Notes: generated by a model not told the origin, from the sequence alone. Counted from the stretch's first letter, positions 52,240 through 61,987 are shown. The stretch is 64,000 nt of DNA from Pseudomonadales bacterium (GCA_019090615.1 JAHRVQ010000060.1:1-64000); one strand, 5' to 3'. Numbers and translations: made by a program.

Positions 52240-52530
52240 TTAGATAACTGCCCTGGACAACGCTCGAACCAGGGATTTATGACAGCGAAAAAAGACCATT
52301 AATCCACTGCCAAATAGCAATGTTGGCAGCACAAAAACCCATAATTCGGGCCCTTGATGAAACAACCCCGCCGCAGATTTTTCGTAGCTATCTACGGCCC
52401 ATGCAGCAGCCAGATAACTTGCAAGAAATAACACGCTAGCGGCTAAAATGCCGAGCCAACCATTTGATTCAGAAACCTGTAGAAAAGTTCTGGGTCTTAA
52501 CTGCCTGCTGTCACTCATTTGATCCATCAT
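52240..52530 (-). CDS. Small two-span membrane protein, unknown
   Basis: A 96-residue protein with two likely membrane spans: about 25-45 (WLGILAASVLFLASYLAAAW) and 62-83 (LWVFVLPTLLFGSGLMVFF). The N-terminus is polar and Gln/Arg-rich, the C-terminus is basic (RCHKSLVRALSRA), so both ends are probably cytosolic. No family recognised. ATG 52530 or 52527. It precedes DUF4956 on the same strand with a 12-bp duplication between, and may be cotranscribed with it. Confidence 0.6.
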   Translation of the reverse strand: MMDQMSDSRQLRPRTFLQVSESNGWLGILAASVLFLASYLAAAWAVDSYEKSAAGLFHQGPELWVFVLPTLLFGSGLMVFFRCHKSLVRALSRAVI

Positions 52531-52688
52531 TGATCATCCACTATTCGAATCTCCAACCTATTCAACAATAGTGGCGACAAAGCAGGTTTTCTTTCAGTCT
52601 GACTGATAATATGCGCCCGCCTGCGACAGGCGAAGGTATCACGTCTAAAATGTAGCTGCTCCAACCCGCATTAATTAGTGAGAGATAG

Positions 52689-53555
52689 ATGGAACATGAA
52701 ATTGAGAGTAACGGCCTGATTAGTCTCGGCCACCGGTATCTATTAACAGTTGTTAAAATCGTAGATTTTGGTGTATTCGTTGATGCAGGCAACCTGGGGG
52801 AAATTCTACTGCCTAAACGGGACATATCTGAGCCGCTTGCTGTGGGCGACCAGGTCGATGTTTTTATCCATCTCGATTCTAAAGATAAACTCATCGCGAC
52901 AACCCAACAGTCTAAAGCCGAAGTCGGAGAATTCGCTTATCTCAATGCCATTGCCAATACGGACTTTGGCACCTTCCTGGATTGGGGCTTAGATAAAGAT
53001 TTACTGGTTCCCTTTGGTGAACAACATAAGCCCATGCTGACTGGACACGCCTACCTGGTTTACATCTATGTCGGGAAAAATGATCAACGCATTACGGCGT
53101 CCTCCAAGATCGAAAAATTTCTTGATGATGATAAAGAACATGATTTCAGAATTGGCCAGGCAGTAAAATTAATTATCGCCAACACCACTGAACTTGGCTT
53201 CAAAGCCATTATCAACCACAGCCACTGGGGACTACTGTATAAAAATGAAGTGCAGCAAAAATTGAGCTTCGGTCAGAGTCAAAGAGGTTTTATAAAATAT
53301 GTTCGGCCTGATGGGCGTATTGACCTAAGCCTGGACGGCGGTCAACCTCAGCGCGATAAAAATACCACAGCGGTTTTAGACTATCTAAAAAAGGCCAATG
53401 GTTTTGCGCCATTGCACGATAAGTCGGCACCCGATGAGATTAAGCGGGCCCTTGGAATGAGTAAAAAGGCCTTTAAGAAAGCGATCGGTGGTTTATATAA
53501 ACAAAAGATCATTACTATCGAAAGTAATGGTATACGCTTGATCCTAAAGGCCTGA
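52689..53555 (+). CDS. S1-domain RNA-binding protein, CvfB family
   Basis: A 288-residue CvfB/YitL-like protein: three S1-like beta barrels (about 10-70, 75-145, 155-215) and a C-terminal winged helix (about 225-288, DEIKRALGMSKKAFKKAIGG). The middle barrel has the typical LNAIANTDFGTFLDWGLDKD followed by LLVP. Family members bind RNA and influence virulence or stress gene expression in Gram-positives; the gammaproteobacterial role is not known. ATG 52689 has GAGAG upstream. It converges with the isocitrate dehydrogenase gene. Confidence 0.9.
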   Translation: MEHEIESNGLISLGHRYLLTVVKIVDFGVFVDAGNLGEILLPKRDISEPLAVGDQVDVFIHLDSKDKLIATTQQSKAEVGEFAYLNAIANTDFGTFLDWGLDKDLLVPFGEQHKPMLTGHAYLVYIYVGKNDQRITASSKIEKFLDDDKEHDFRIGQAVKLIIANTTELGFKAIINHSHWGLLYKNEVQQKLSFGQSQRGFIKYVRPDGRIDLSLDGGQPQRDKNTTAVLDYLKKANGFAPLHDKSAPDEIKRALGMSKKAFKKAIGGLYKQKIITIESNGIRLILKA

Positions 53556-53559
53556 GTTA

Positions 53560-53621
53560 CTATTTTTTCCGTATTTTTTATCGCTATTTTTTATCCCTGC
53601 TTTTTGTCCCTATTTCTTATC
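53560..53621. repeat. Degenerate 12-13-bp T-rich tandem repeat, five units
   Basis: Units of CTATTTTTTATCC type run from just after the CvfB stop into the last codons of isocitrate dehydrogenase, whose TAG (53610-53612) lies in the fifth unit. The T-runs could also end transcription of the CvfB gene. Confidence 0.85.
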
Positions 53622-55841
53622 AATAATGGCATTCAGTGTTTTACTGGGGCGCATAAGACCAACCGCTTTGTCGGCATCGGGGTGATAATAGCCACCTAAA
53701 TCTACCTTAACGCCCTGAATGTCTATCAATTCCTTGACGATCTGCTTCTCATTTTTAGCCAGATCAGACGCCAGTTCTTTAAAGCTGTTGCTTAGTTCAG
53801 CATCGTCTTTTTGCTTCACTAATGCTTCGGCCCAATACAGCGCCAAATAATAGTGGCTGCCGCGATTATCAAGCTCGCCGGTTTTTCTTGACGGCGACTT
53901 ATTTAACTCCAGCAATTTGGCCGTTGCCTGATCCAATGTATCACCCAGTATCTTCGCTTTGCCGTTATTAGTTTTGGCGGCAACATCTTCAAGTGAAACC
54001 GCAAGGGCGAGAAATTCCCCCAGAGAATCCCAGCGCAAATGGTTTTCTTCAACGAACTGCTGCACATGCTTGGGTGCCGAACCACCAGCGCCTGTCTCAA
54101 ATAATCCACCACCGGCCATCAAAGGCACAATGGATAACATCTTGGCGCTAGTGCCTAATTCCATGATGGGAAACAAATCAGTCAGATAGTCCCGCAGCAC
54201 GTTACCAGTTGCAGAAATAGTATCTTCACCATGCCTCAGTCTTTCAAGGCTATGTCGGATTGCCAGATCAAGTGACATAATTTTTATATCAATGCCGACG
54301 GTATCGTGATCCTTAAGATAACGCTTTACCTTTTTGATCATCAATGCATCATGGGAACGATGTGGATCCAACCAGAATACGACAGGTATATTGGAAGCCC
54401 GCGAACGATTCACAGCAAGTTTTACCCAGTCCTGTATCGGCGCATCTTTAACCTGACACATACGCCAGATATCACCCTTTTCTACATTGTCATGTTGAAT
54501 CAGAACCTCACCACTATCGTCGACGATACGCATACTACCATTACCCGGCACCGTAAATGTTTTATCGTGTGATCCGTATTCCTGGGCCTTCTGCGCCATC
54601 AGCCCAACGTTTTGTACCGTACCCATAGTGGTAGGGTCAAAAGCGTCATGATGTTTACAAAAATTAATGACTTCCTGAAATATTGTTGCATAACAGCTAT
54701 CAGGGATTATAGCTTTGGTATCTTTTAACTTACCGTCAGTGCCCCACATCTGGCCGCCGAGACGAATCATTGCTGGCATAGAGGCATCTACTATGACATC
54801 ACTCGGTACATGTAAATTCGTAATGCCTCGGTCAGAATCTACCATGGCCGTTTCAGGTCGGTTTTCATAGCAGGCGCGCAGATCTGATTCAATTTCATTG
54901 CGCAGCGAAAAGGTCAGACCTTGAATTTTCTCATAAACACTGGCAAGACCTGTATCAGCATTAACACCCAACTTTTTGAAAGTGTCTGCATGTTTATCAA
55001 ATGCCTCTTTAAAGTAAACCGTTACCGCATGGCCAAATACGATGGGATCAGACACTTTCATCATGGTTGCTTTCAAGTGCAACGAAAAGAGTAAACCGGC
55101 GTTTTTGGCACCCTCCATTTCTTCCTCATAAAATTGCCGCAACGCCTTAACACTCATAAAGGTGCCGTCAATAATCTCGCCATCCATTACCGGCACGTCC
55201 TCTCTGAGCACAGTAACCTTGCCATTCTTCTCAATTAATTCAATTCTAACGGTACCGCTTTTCTCAATAACTACTGACTGCTCACTATGGTAAAAATCAC
55301 CAGAACGCATATGTGCAACGTGGGTTCTGGAAGCCTGACTCCATTTACCCATGGAGTGCGGATGATTTCGGGCGAACTTTTTAACCGCCGCAGGTGCGCG
55401 GCGATCCGAATTACCTTCTCTTAATACGGGATTAACTGAACTACCCAGCGCGCCAGAATAAGCAGCACGAATGGCCTTTTCAGCATCTGTTTTTGGTTCT
55501 TCAGGAAAATCAGGCAAATCATAACCCTGACTTTGCAATTCATTAACAGCACCAATCAATTGTGGAATGGAAGCGCTAATGTTGGGCAATTTGATGATAT
55601 TAGTGCCCTCGTCTGCTGTCAGATCACCCAGTTTTTTTAGTGCGTCTGGCATTTTTTGCGCATCAGTCAACTTATCCGGAAAGGCAGCCAATATTCTCGC
55701 AGCCAAAGAAATATCACTAAGCTCGACTTCGATTTCAGCTGCATCAGTGAATTTCTCGATAATAGGTAAAAATGAATAGGTCGCCAGGGCTGGCGCTTCA
55801 TCAGTATGGGTATAGATTATTTTAGATTTCTGATCCGTCAT
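53610..55841 (-). CDS. icd: Isocitrate dehydrogenase (NADP), monomeric type
   Basis: A 743-residue monomeric IDH that oxidises isocitrate to 2-oxoglutarate with NADP in the TCA cycle. The opening [20 protein letters not shown], the [16 protein letters not shown] block and the metal/substrate region [17 protein letters not shown] are diagnostic, and length matches the usual 740. ATG 55841 has AGGA 6 bases upstream. It is not related in sequence to the dimeric enzyme. It stands alone. Confidence 0.97.
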   Translation of the reverse strand: MTDQKSKIIYTHTDEAPALATYSFLPIIEKFTDAAEIEVELSDISLAARILAAFPDKLTDAQKMPDALKKLGDLTADEGTNIIKLPNISASIPQLIGAVNELQSQGYDLPDFPEEPKTDAEKAIRAAYSGALGSSVNPVLREGNSDRRAPAAVKKFARNHPHSMGKWSQASRTHVAHMRSGDFYHSEQSVVIEKSGTVRIELIEKNGKVTVLREDVPVMDGEIIDGTFMSVKALRQFYEEEMEGAKNAGLLFSLHLKATMMKVSDPIVFGHAVTVYFKEAFDKHADTFKKLGVNADTGLASVYEKIQGLTFSLRNEIESDLRACYENRPETAMVDSDRGITNLHVPSDVIVDASMPAMIRLGGQMWGTDGKLKDTKAIIPDSCYATIFQEVINFCKHHDAFDPTTMGTVQNVGLMAQKAQEYGSHDKTFTVPGNGSMRIVDDSGEVLIQHDNVEKGDIWRMCQVKDAPIQDWVKLAVNRSRASNIPVVFWLDPHRSHDALMIKKVKRYLKDHDTVGIDIKIMSLDLAIRHSLERLRHGEDTISATGNVLRDYLTDLFPIMELGTSAKMLSIVPLMAGGGLFETGAGGSAPKHVQQFVEENHLRWDSLGEFLALAVSLEDVAAKTNNGKAKILGDTLDQATAKLLELNKSPSRKTGELDNRGSHYYLALYWAEALVKQKDDAELSNSFKELASDLAKNEKQIVKELIDIQGVKVDLGGYYHPDADKAVGLMRPSKTLNAIIDKK

Positions 55842-56204
55842 GTGTATCCTAAATTTTGAATTGGTCGATAACCAAATTTCTATTGCGAGGTGGTTTGTGA
55901 CCTTTCGCAGGCGTTAGTGCCGTTTTTTCCTGGCCGCAGTATACTAAAAATGTGGTCTAAGTATAGATAGGCAATACCAGTCGGCCTTCTCGCTAACTTC
56001 TGGTAGCTCGATATTTGCGCGAAAAACCAGCTTAGTTAAGGCTGTTGCACCATTACAAAGCGCAACCACTTGCAGCGCAGACTTTCCCAGCCAAATTTTC
56101 TAATTGATTTTCTAACAGGTGTAAGAAAAATCCGTCAGGTGTACTATTAAAATCGACTTTTGACACACTCTATTTTTTATACACTCTATTTATAAGGAAA
56201 ATGC
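55842..56204. other. Divergent region upstream of icd and the SnoaL-like gene
   Basis: No gene or clear signal was found in these 363 bases. Confidence 0.4.
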
Positions 56205-56567
56205 ATGTCTAACACAAAAGTAGTACTGGATTTTATAGATGACTGGAATCGAATGGCGTGGGATGACGTAATGGCGGCCCTTACTGAAGATGTTGTCTAC
56301 CACAATATTCCAATGCAAGAATTAAAAGGCAAAGAAGCTGCTGCCGGTTTTATTCTTGGTATGAAACCCAAATCTGTCGCCTGGGAAGTACTCAATATTG
56401 CTGAAAATGGCAACAAAGTACTGACCGAAAGAGTTGATCGGTTTGTACTGGAAGGCGATAAAAGTGTGGCTTTACCGGTGATGGGCATATTTGAAATTAA
56501 AAATAACAAAATTTGCACCTGGCGCGACTATTTTGATCTTAATACCTTTGTCAGCCAAATGGCCTAG
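56205..56567 (+). CDS. Limonene-1,2-epoxide hydrolase-like (SnoaL fold) protein
   Basis: A 120-residue protein of the SnoaL/NTF2-like superfamily. The limonene-epoxide hydrolase catalytic pattern Asp-Arg-Asp is suggested by ERVDRFVLE (Arg and Asp near 76-78) and TWRDYFDLNTF (Asp near 108-112), and VVYHNIP near residue 30 matches the family. If active it would open an epoxide without a covalent intermediate. ATG 56205 has AAGGA 7 bases upstream. It starts the plus-strand catabolic cluster. A 9-bp stem-loop follows the stop by 7 bases. Confidence 0.82.
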   Translation: MSNTKVVLDFIDDWNRMAWDDVMAALTEDVVYHNIPMQELKGKEAAAGFILGMKPKSVAWEVLNIAENGNKVLTERVDRFVLEGDKSVALPVMGIFEIKNNKICTWRDYFDLNTFVSQMA

Positions 56568-56573
56568 CAAGTC

Positions 56574-56603
56574 GGTATAAGGCCGCGCGTCCAACCTTAT
56601 ACC
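56574..56603 (+). terminator. Perfect 9-bp stem-loop after the SnoaL-like gene
   Basis: GGTATAAGG (56574-56582) pairs with CCTTATACC (56595-56603), 12-base loop. It is 6 bases after the stop codon. The tail TAACTTTATTA is only weakly T-rich. Confidence 0.5.
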
Positions 56604-56617
56604 TAACTTTATTAGCC

Positions 56618-56653
56618 ACAACAGCATAGACAATAGCATAGACAACAGCATAG
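56618..56653. repeat. 12-bp tandem repeat, three copies
   Basis: ACAACAGCATAG, ACAATAGCATAG, ACAACAGCATAG, between the SnoaL-like and monooxygenase genes. Confidence 0.95.
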
Positions 56654-56828
56654 ATTATGCTGGCAGGGCAAAAAGAAACTTGTAAACATGCTTACGATCA
56701 TCATCTATACCATTTCTTCTATTGCGATGCCCAAAGTACTCCTCTATCCTAGCTGCAAAGAATATTTACCGGTACCTAGCCCCTGCCAAGCTAACAACTA
56801 AAATTGTTAATAAAAGGAAATATGCGCC

Positions 56829-58628
56829 ATGAGTGAAGCCAAATTTGACCTTGATTTTGACCCCGTTGAACTTAAAAAGAAGTATCTTTCAGAACGCGAT
56901 AAGCGAATACGTAAAGATGGCAATAGCCAATATCAGGAAGTAAAGGGTGAATATGCGCACTTTATAGAAGATCCTTATATTGACGAAGAAATCGTCCGTG
57001 AGCCCTACACCGATGAAATTGACGTGGCCATCATTGGCGGCGGTTTTGGTGGTCTGCTCGCGGGCGCTATGTTGCGTAAAGCAGGTATAGATAATATCCG
57101 CATGATAGAAAAAGGCGGCGATTTCGGTGGCACCTGGTACTGGAACCGCTATCCTGGCGCAGCTTGTGATATCGAATCTTATATCTATCTACCGCTGCTA
57201 GAAGAACTCGGCTATATGCCCGCGCGCAAATTTGCTGACGCGCCAGAAATCCTCCAGCATAGTAAATCTATCGCCAAGCATTTTGGTCTCTATGAAAATG
57301 CCTGCTTGCAAACAGAAGTTACCTCCCTGCGTTGGGATGAAGACAGCTCCTATTGGCTTATTGAAACTAACCGTGGCGACAAGATGAAAGCCCGTTTTGT
57401 ATCTATGGCCAACGGCCCATTACACCGCCCTAAATTACCTGGCATCCCAGGCATTGATAAATTTAAGGGCCATACCTTTCACACCAGTCGCTGGGATTAT
57501 GGTTACACCGGTGGTGATGCCAAGGGTAATTTAACCGGCCTGAGTGACAAGCGTGTTGGTATTATTGGTACCGGCGCAACCGCGGTACAGTGTGTGCCCC
57601 ACCTCGGCGCTGGCGCCAAAGAGCTGTACGTTTTTCAACGTACCCCATCGGCAGTTGATGTACGTGATGATCAACCTACAGACCAGGACTGGGCCAAAAC
57701 CCTTGAACCAGGCTGGCATCAGGACAGAATGGATAATTTCAACATCCTGGTGGGTGGTGGTGTTCAGGAAGTCGATCTGGTAAATGATGGCTGGACAGAA
57801 ATATTCCGCAATACTCGCGAAATTCTCAAAAATGCGGGCGATAAATTAAGCCCGGACGAATACGGCAAGATAGCCGAAATTGCTGACTTCCAAAAGATGG
57901 AACAAGTACGTGGCAGAGTAAACGACGTGGTAAAAGATGACGGCGTGGCTGAATACCTTAAGCCTTACTATCGACAGTTTTGTAAACGACCCTGCTTCCA
58001 CGATGACTACCTGCCGACGTTTAATTTACCCGGTGTTACATTGGTAGACACAGAAGGCCAGGGCGTAACAGAAATCACCGAAACCGGTGTTATTGTCGGC
58101 GGCAAAGAATACGAGTTAGATTGCCTGGTATTTGCAACTGGGTTTGAGGTGGGTACAGATTATACACGCCGCTCAGGTTATGAACTTCACGGCGTTGGCG
58201 GTCAAACCCTGACTGACAAATGGAAAGACGGCATGAAAACTTTCCACGGCATGCATACCAACGGATTCCCCAATGTATTTGTTATGGGCATGACGCAAAC
58301 CGGGCTCACGGCAAATATTCCACATATGCTCAAGGAACAGGCAGAACATATAGCGCATATTGTTAAACACGCGCTAGACAGCAACATTCGAGTACTCGAA
58401 GCAACCGCAGAGGCTGAACAAAGCTGGGTTGAGACCATTAATCGACTGGCTCGACTGGGTGAAACCTTTTATAAAGAATGTACCCCAGGCTATTACAATA
58501 ACGAAGGCAGGCCCGGCGAAGGCGACGGATTTCTGAGTGGCCAATATGGTGGTGGTTCAGTCGAGTTTTTTGAAATACTCGAAAAATGGCGCGCCGCTGG
58601 AGACTTCAAAGGCCTGGATGTTTCCTAG
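56829..58628 (+). CDS. Baeyer-Villiger flavin monooxygenase
   Basis: A 599-residue class B flavoprotein that inserts oxygen next to a ketone to give an ester or lactone, using NADPH and FAD. The FAD Rossmann motif is GGGFGG (70-75), the Baeyer-Villiger fingerprint FKGHTFHTSRWD is at 212-223, and the NADPH motif GTGATA is near 247. The N-terminal extension of about 60 residues is typical of cyclohexanone/4-hydroxyacetophenone monooxygenase groups. ATG 56829 has AAGG rather far upstream. Downstream hydratase, dehydrogenases and amidohydrolase-like genes suggest further breakdown of the product. Substrate is probably a cyclic or steroid/terpenoid ketone, by inference. Confidence 0.93.
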   Translation: MSEAKFDLDFDPVELKKKYLSERDKRIRKDGNSQYQEVKGEYAHFIEDPYIDEEIVREPYTDEIDVAIIGGGFGGLLAGAMLRKAGIDNIRMIEKGGDFGGTWYWNRYPGAACDIESYIYLPLLEELGYMPARKFADAPEILQHSKSIAKHFGLYENACLQTEVTSLRWDEDSSYWLIETNRGDKMKARFVSMANGPLHRPKLPGIPGIDKFKGHTFHTSRWDYGYTGGDAKGNLTGLSDKRVGIIGTGATAVQCVPHLGAGAKELYVFQRTPSAVDVRDDQPTDQDWAKTLEPGWHQDRMDNFNILVGGGVQEVDLVNDGWTEIFRNTREILKNAGDKLSPDEYGKIAEIADFQKMEQVRGRVNDVVKDDGVAEYLKPYYRQFCKRPCFHDDYLPTFNLPGVTLVDTEGQGVTEITETGVIVGGKEYELDCLVFATGFEVGTDYTRRSGYELHGVGGQTLTDKWKDGMKTFHGMHTNGFPNVFVMGMTQTGLTANIPHMLKEQAEHIAHIVKHALDSNIRVLEATAEAEQSWVETINRLARLGETFYKECTPGYYNNEGRPGEGDGFLSGQYGGGSVEFFEILEKWRAAGDFKGLDVS

Positions 58629-58639
58629 CAATTAAACTC

Positions 58640-58678
58640 TTGACATTAACTCAGCGCTACTTATTGAGTTAATGTCAA
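58640..58678 (+). terminator. Perfect 14-bp stem-loop after the monooxygenase gene
   Basis: TTGACATTAACTCA (58640-58653) pairs with TGAGTTAATGTCAA (58665-58678), 11-base loop, 11 bases after the stop codon. No T-run follows. Confidence 0.5.
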
Positions 58679-58746
58679 CGTTGCTAGACATCGTTTTATT
58701 AATAACACTCTAGTGTATTTGTTATTCCTGATCTTAGAAATTTGGC

Positions 58747-58770
58747 CGTTATCGTTATCGTTATCGTTAT
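58747..58770. repeat. 6-bp tandem repeat, four copies
   Basis: CGTTAT repeated four times exactly in the 290-base gap before the enoyl-CoA hydratase gene. No gene is seen in that gap. Confidence 0.97.
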
Positions 58771-58918
58771 AGCATTAAAAACCCATAATCAACCGGTTTT
58801 CTAGTCTTGCAGCAGGCTAGATGTGTTGTTGCGCATCATTGAAACTGCCATTAGTCAACCGCTGCTTCTACAGCTAGCACCCTCCCCGAAATAAACCACC
58901 CAACTTGAGGCCCAACTT

Positions 58919-59698
58919 ATGCCCGAAAACACCGCTGAAGCCACCGTCCTGGTTGAAAAAAAAGCCGGCCTTGCCATCGTCACACTGAATCGACCAAAAG
59001 CAATGAATGCGCTTTCTATGGCATTGCGAGGCAGTTTAAAGGAAACCATCGATCAGTTGGAATCTGACCCCGAAATAAGGGTGATGATAATCACTGGCGC
59101 AGGCAAGGCCTTTACCGCCGGGATTGACCTTAAAGAATTAGGCACAAAAGCCGGCGCCTTAAAAGGCGATGACGTCATGGGTGCCCTGGGGCGTTTTAGC
59201 GGCCCTGTTATTGGCGCTATCAATGGCGTCGCAATCACCGGCGGATTCGAACTCGCACTAGGCTGTGACGTACTGCTCGCTTCAACTGCCGCAAAATTCG
59301 CCGATACCCATACCCGCGTTGGCGTGCTACCAGGCTGGGGTTTGAGCCAACGCCTATCCCGTGCCATTGGCATCTATCGGGCTAAAGAACTGTCTCTCAC
59401 CGGTAATTTCCTCAGCGCCGAACAGGCCGAACAATGGGGACTGGTTAATCGCGTTGTAGAACCGGCAGAACTCATGCCTGCCGCCATAGCCCTGGCGCAG
59501 GATATGTTATCCGCAGTACCGGAAATTTTAGTTAGCTACAAACAACTCATTAACGAAGGTTTCGCTGATAATTTCACCGCTGGCATGGAGACCGAACAGC
59601 GATTTTTTCGCGATTCCAACCGTCAACTCAAACCAGAGGATGTCGCGCAGCGCAGAGAAAGCATCAGAGCGCGCGGCCAGGGCCAAACAAATACCTAA
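58919..59698 (+). CDS. Enoyl-CoA hydratase/isomerase family protein
   Basis: A 259-residue crotonase. The oxyanion-hole segments FTAGIDL and ITGGFELALG are present. The first catalytic Glu is kept (Glu111), but the second aligns with His131 (FADTHTRVGVLPGWGLSQRL), a pattern seen in a common actinobacterial/proteobacterial subgroup of EchA proteins. It may act as hydratase, isomerase or retro-aldolase on CoA esters. ATG 58919 has GAGG 9 bases upstream. The SDR follows 47 bases later, likely in the same operon. Confidence 0.9.
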   Translation: MPENTAEATVLVEKKAGLAIVTLNRPKAMNALSMALRGSLKETIDQLESDPEIRVMIITGAGKAFTAGIDLKELGTKAGALKGDDVMGALGRFSGPVIGAINGVAITGGFELALGCDVLLASTAAKFADTHTRVGVLPGWGLSQRLSRAIGIYRAKELSLTGNFLSAEQAEQWGLVNRVVEPAELMPAAIALAQDMLSAVPEILVSYKQLINEGFADNFTAGMETEQRFFRDSNRQLKPEDVAQRRESIRARGQGQTNT

Positions 59699-59745
59699 CC
59701 AGAATATTCCCAGACAATAATTATTCAACCTTAGAGGATCAGAAG

Positions 59746-60537
59746 ATGAGTGGACGTTTAGCAGGAAAAAAAGCCTTTATTACGGGTAGTGCGACAGGCA
59801 TAGGTCGGGCAGCTGCAGAACTGTTTTCCAGTGAAGGTGCGATGGTTGCCGTGATCGACATCAATGAGAGCCTGGCCAATGAAACCGTCGCCGCGATAGA
59901 AGCCAGCGGTGGCAAAGCAATTTTTGTAAAAACGGATATTACTGATGAAGAAAATGTAAAAGCAGCCGTGAACACTGTAAATCAGGCATTTGATGGCATC
60001 GACATACTCTACAACTGCGCTGGTGGTTCGATTGTAGACGACGCGCCGATTGATACTGTCGATATGGATAAGGTATTCGATTTTACTATCGGCCTGGACC
60101 TTAAGGGCAGTATGCTTTGTGCACGGCATATTTTACCCATTATGAAGGCCGCTGAAGGTGGCGCTATTGTCAACATGGCTAGTGTTGCCGCGCTGCAGGG
60201 TAATTTTCCCGCCCACATATATAGTGCCGCAAAAGGCGGCATTATTTCCTTCACCAGATCATTAGCAGGTCGGTATTCAAGAAATAACGTACGCACCAAT
60301 GCAATCTGTCCTGGAGTTGTTATGTCTGATCGCGTTAAAAACCGTTTTGGTGAGACACAACAAAAAAGTGACTCCGCTCAGGCCCGATCTGTCGGTGGCA
60401 AAATGACCAACAGACATCCTTTCTCTGTGGGCGAACCTATTGATATAGCCCGGATAGCCCTGTTTCTGGCCAGCGATGATGCAAGGATGATTAATGGTGG
60501 AATCATTCCAGCTGAAGGCGGACTTTCCGCCTACTAG
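59746..60537 (+). CDS. Short-chain dehydrogenase/reductase (SDR)
   Basis: A 263-residue classical SDR. Cofactor motif TGSATGIG (13-20), Asp in VIDINES after strand 2 favours NAD(H), YNCAGG in place of NNAG, and catalytic residues in NMASVAALQGNFPAHIYSAAKGG. The C-terminal FLASDDARMINGGIIPAEGG is typical of alcohol/hydroxysteroid dehydrogenases. AGAGGA precedes ATG 59746 by 8 bases. A canonical terminator follows. It probably oxidises a hydroxy intermediate from the adjacent hydratase. Confidence 0.92.
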   Translation: MSGRLAGKKAFITGSATGIGRAAAELFSSEGAMVAVIDINESLANETVAAIEASGGKAIFVKTDITDEENVKAAVNTVNQAFDGIDILYNCAGGSIVDDAPIDTVDMDKVFDFTIGLDLKGSMLCARHILPIMKAAEGGAIVNMASVAALQGNFPAHIYSAAKGGIISFTRSLAGRYSRNNVRTNAICPGVVMSDRVKNRFGETQQKSDSAQARSVGGKMTNRHPFSVGEPIDIARIALFLASDDARMINGGIIPAEGGLSAY

Positions 60538-60549
60538 GCAACACATCTT

Positions 60550-60571
60550 GCCCAGCAGTTGCTGGGCTTTT
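60550..60571 (+). terminator. Rho-independent terminator after the SDR
   Basis: GCCCAGC (60550-60556), loop AGTT, GCTGGGC (60561-60567), then TTTT. It lies 12 bases after the SDR stop and closes the hydratase-SDR unit. Confidence 0.85.
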
Positions 60572-60789
60572 GCAAATAATTAGGCTTGTCTGCGGGCCAG
60601 GACTGGTTCAAATAACCAATTGGGTATATATTTCTGTTCCGATCGACAATTTAACCTACAAAATTCAGGAAACCAATGTGCGTATAATCGGCTGCTAATA
60701 TTCAGCAGCCAGGCAATAACACAGCTGGCCCAGCTAAAACAGTGGCTTAGCTGGTTTCTGAATCGACATTTTTATTTAGGAGAAAACTT

Positions 60790-61914
60790 ATGCAAACTAA
60801 ACTTGCCAAAAAACTGGGCATTGATTTTCCAATGTTTGCTTTTACCCACTGCCGGGATGTTGTCGCAGCTGTTTCTAATGCCGGTGGTTTTGGTGTTTTG
60901 GGCGCGGTGGGTTTTACCCCCAATCAACTTCGAATGGAGCTTGACTGGCTCGACGAACATACCAATGGCAAGCCCTATGGTGTCGACGTAATCATCCCCA
61001 ATAAATATCAGGGTCAGGACGAAAAAGATCCTGAAAAACTCAAAGCCCTGATTGCTGCCGCTATCCCGCAGGGACACAGAGATTTTGCCGAAGAATTACT
61101 CGATCAACATGGCGTACCACGGTTACCTAAAGGTCAGGAAGTTGCAGATCGCCTGACCATGACCGAGGCTACTTCAGGCCCGCTGGTAGATATCGCGCTG
61201 GAACATGAAAACGTCAAACTAATCGCCAATGCACTAGGCACGCCTCCACCCGATATTATCAAACAAATCCAGGATGCAGGCAGAATGGTCGGTGCACTTT
61301 GTGGTAAACCTCAACATGCCAAAAAACACGTCGAAGCTGGGCTAGATTTTATTATCGCCCAGGGCGGTGAAGGTGGCGGCCATACCGGTGAAATAGGTAG
61401 TTCAGTGTTATGGCCAGAAGTGGTTGATGTTGCTGGCGATATACCTGTTATTGCTGCCGGTGGCATTGGTTCAGGCCGACAAATGTATTCAGCACTGGCA
61501 GCCGGTGCGCAAGGTGTCTGGGCAGGATCAATTTGGCTGACTGTGGCTGAAGCAAACAGCACACCCCTCGAAAGAGAACTATTATTAGCTGCCACCAGCT
61601 CTGATACAGTGCGCTCAAAAAGTTTTACCGGCAAAGATGTACGTAGCCTGAAAAATGAATGGACCGATGCCTGGGATGCTGGCAACAATCCAAAATCTTT
61701 AGGCGCGCCGTTACAAATGATGGCAGTAAGCAATGCGTTGAAACGAATTCGTCGCTACCCGGATGCTGCCAAAGACGTAACCTTCGTACCTTGTGGTCAG
61801 ATTGTTGGCCGCATGAACCAGACTATGGGCGCCAGAGAACTACTGGTAGAAATTGTCGAGGAGTACCTTGATACCCATGAAATGATGACCAACATCATGC
61901 CGTCTATCGACTAA
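60790..61914 (+). CDS. Nitronate monooxygenase / 2-nitropropane dioxygenase-like FMN protein
   Basis: A 374-residue FMN TIM-barrel protein. The catalytic-His block QGGEGGGHTGEIGSSVL and the FMN phosphate loop VIAAGGIGSGRQMYSALAAG are present. The start (LGIDFPMFAFTHCRDVVAAV) matches the family. Members oxidise alkyl nitronates or reduce enone-type double bonds; those in lipid catabolic clusters are often of unknown substrate. ATG 60790 has AGGAGA 6 bases upstream. It is separated from the SDR by a terminator and is followed by an imperfect 14-bp hairpin. Confidence 0.9.
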   Translation: MQTKLAKKLGIDFPMFAFTHCRDVVAAVSNAGGFGVLGAVGFTPNQLRMELDWLDEHTNGKPYGVDVIIPNKYQGQDEKDPEKLKALIAAAIPQGHRDFAEELLDQHGVPRLPKGQEVADRLTMTEATSGPLVDIALEHENVKLIANALGTPPPDIIKQIQDAGRMVGALCGKPQHAKKHVEAGLDFIIAQGGEGGGHTGEIGSSVLWPEVVDVAGDIPVIAAGGIGSGRQMYSALAAGAQGVWAGSIWLTVAEANSTPLERELLLAATSSDTVRSKSFTGKDVRSLKNEWTDAWDAGNNPKSLGAPLQMMAVSNALKRIRRYPDAAKDVTFVPCGQIVGRMNQTMGARELLVEIVEEYLDTHEMMTNIMPSID

Positions 61915-61951
61915 ACAAAGCATTTGGCAGGTACAAAACCTGTCTAACACC

Positions 61952-61987
61952 TGCTTTTAGAGCGCTTAAACCAGCGCCCTAAAAGCA
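61952..61987 (+). terminator. Stem-loop after the nitronate monooxygenase gene
   Basis: TGCTTTTAG-A-GCGC (61952-61965) pairs with GCGC-C-CTAAAAGCA (61974-61987), 13 pairs with one A/C mismatch and an 8-base loop. Tail is not T-rich. Confidence 0.55.

Noticed and set aside
52562-52894. 110-residue minus-strand frame near the CvfB gene start
   Set aside because: Overlaps the CvfB-like gene on the other strand, has no ribosome site and no family resemblance.
61311-61733. 140-residue minus-strand open frame inside the nitronate monooxygenase gene
   Set aside because: The sense frame encodes the FMN-binding motifs; the antisense frame is a codon-bias shadow rich in Ala, Ser and Pro.
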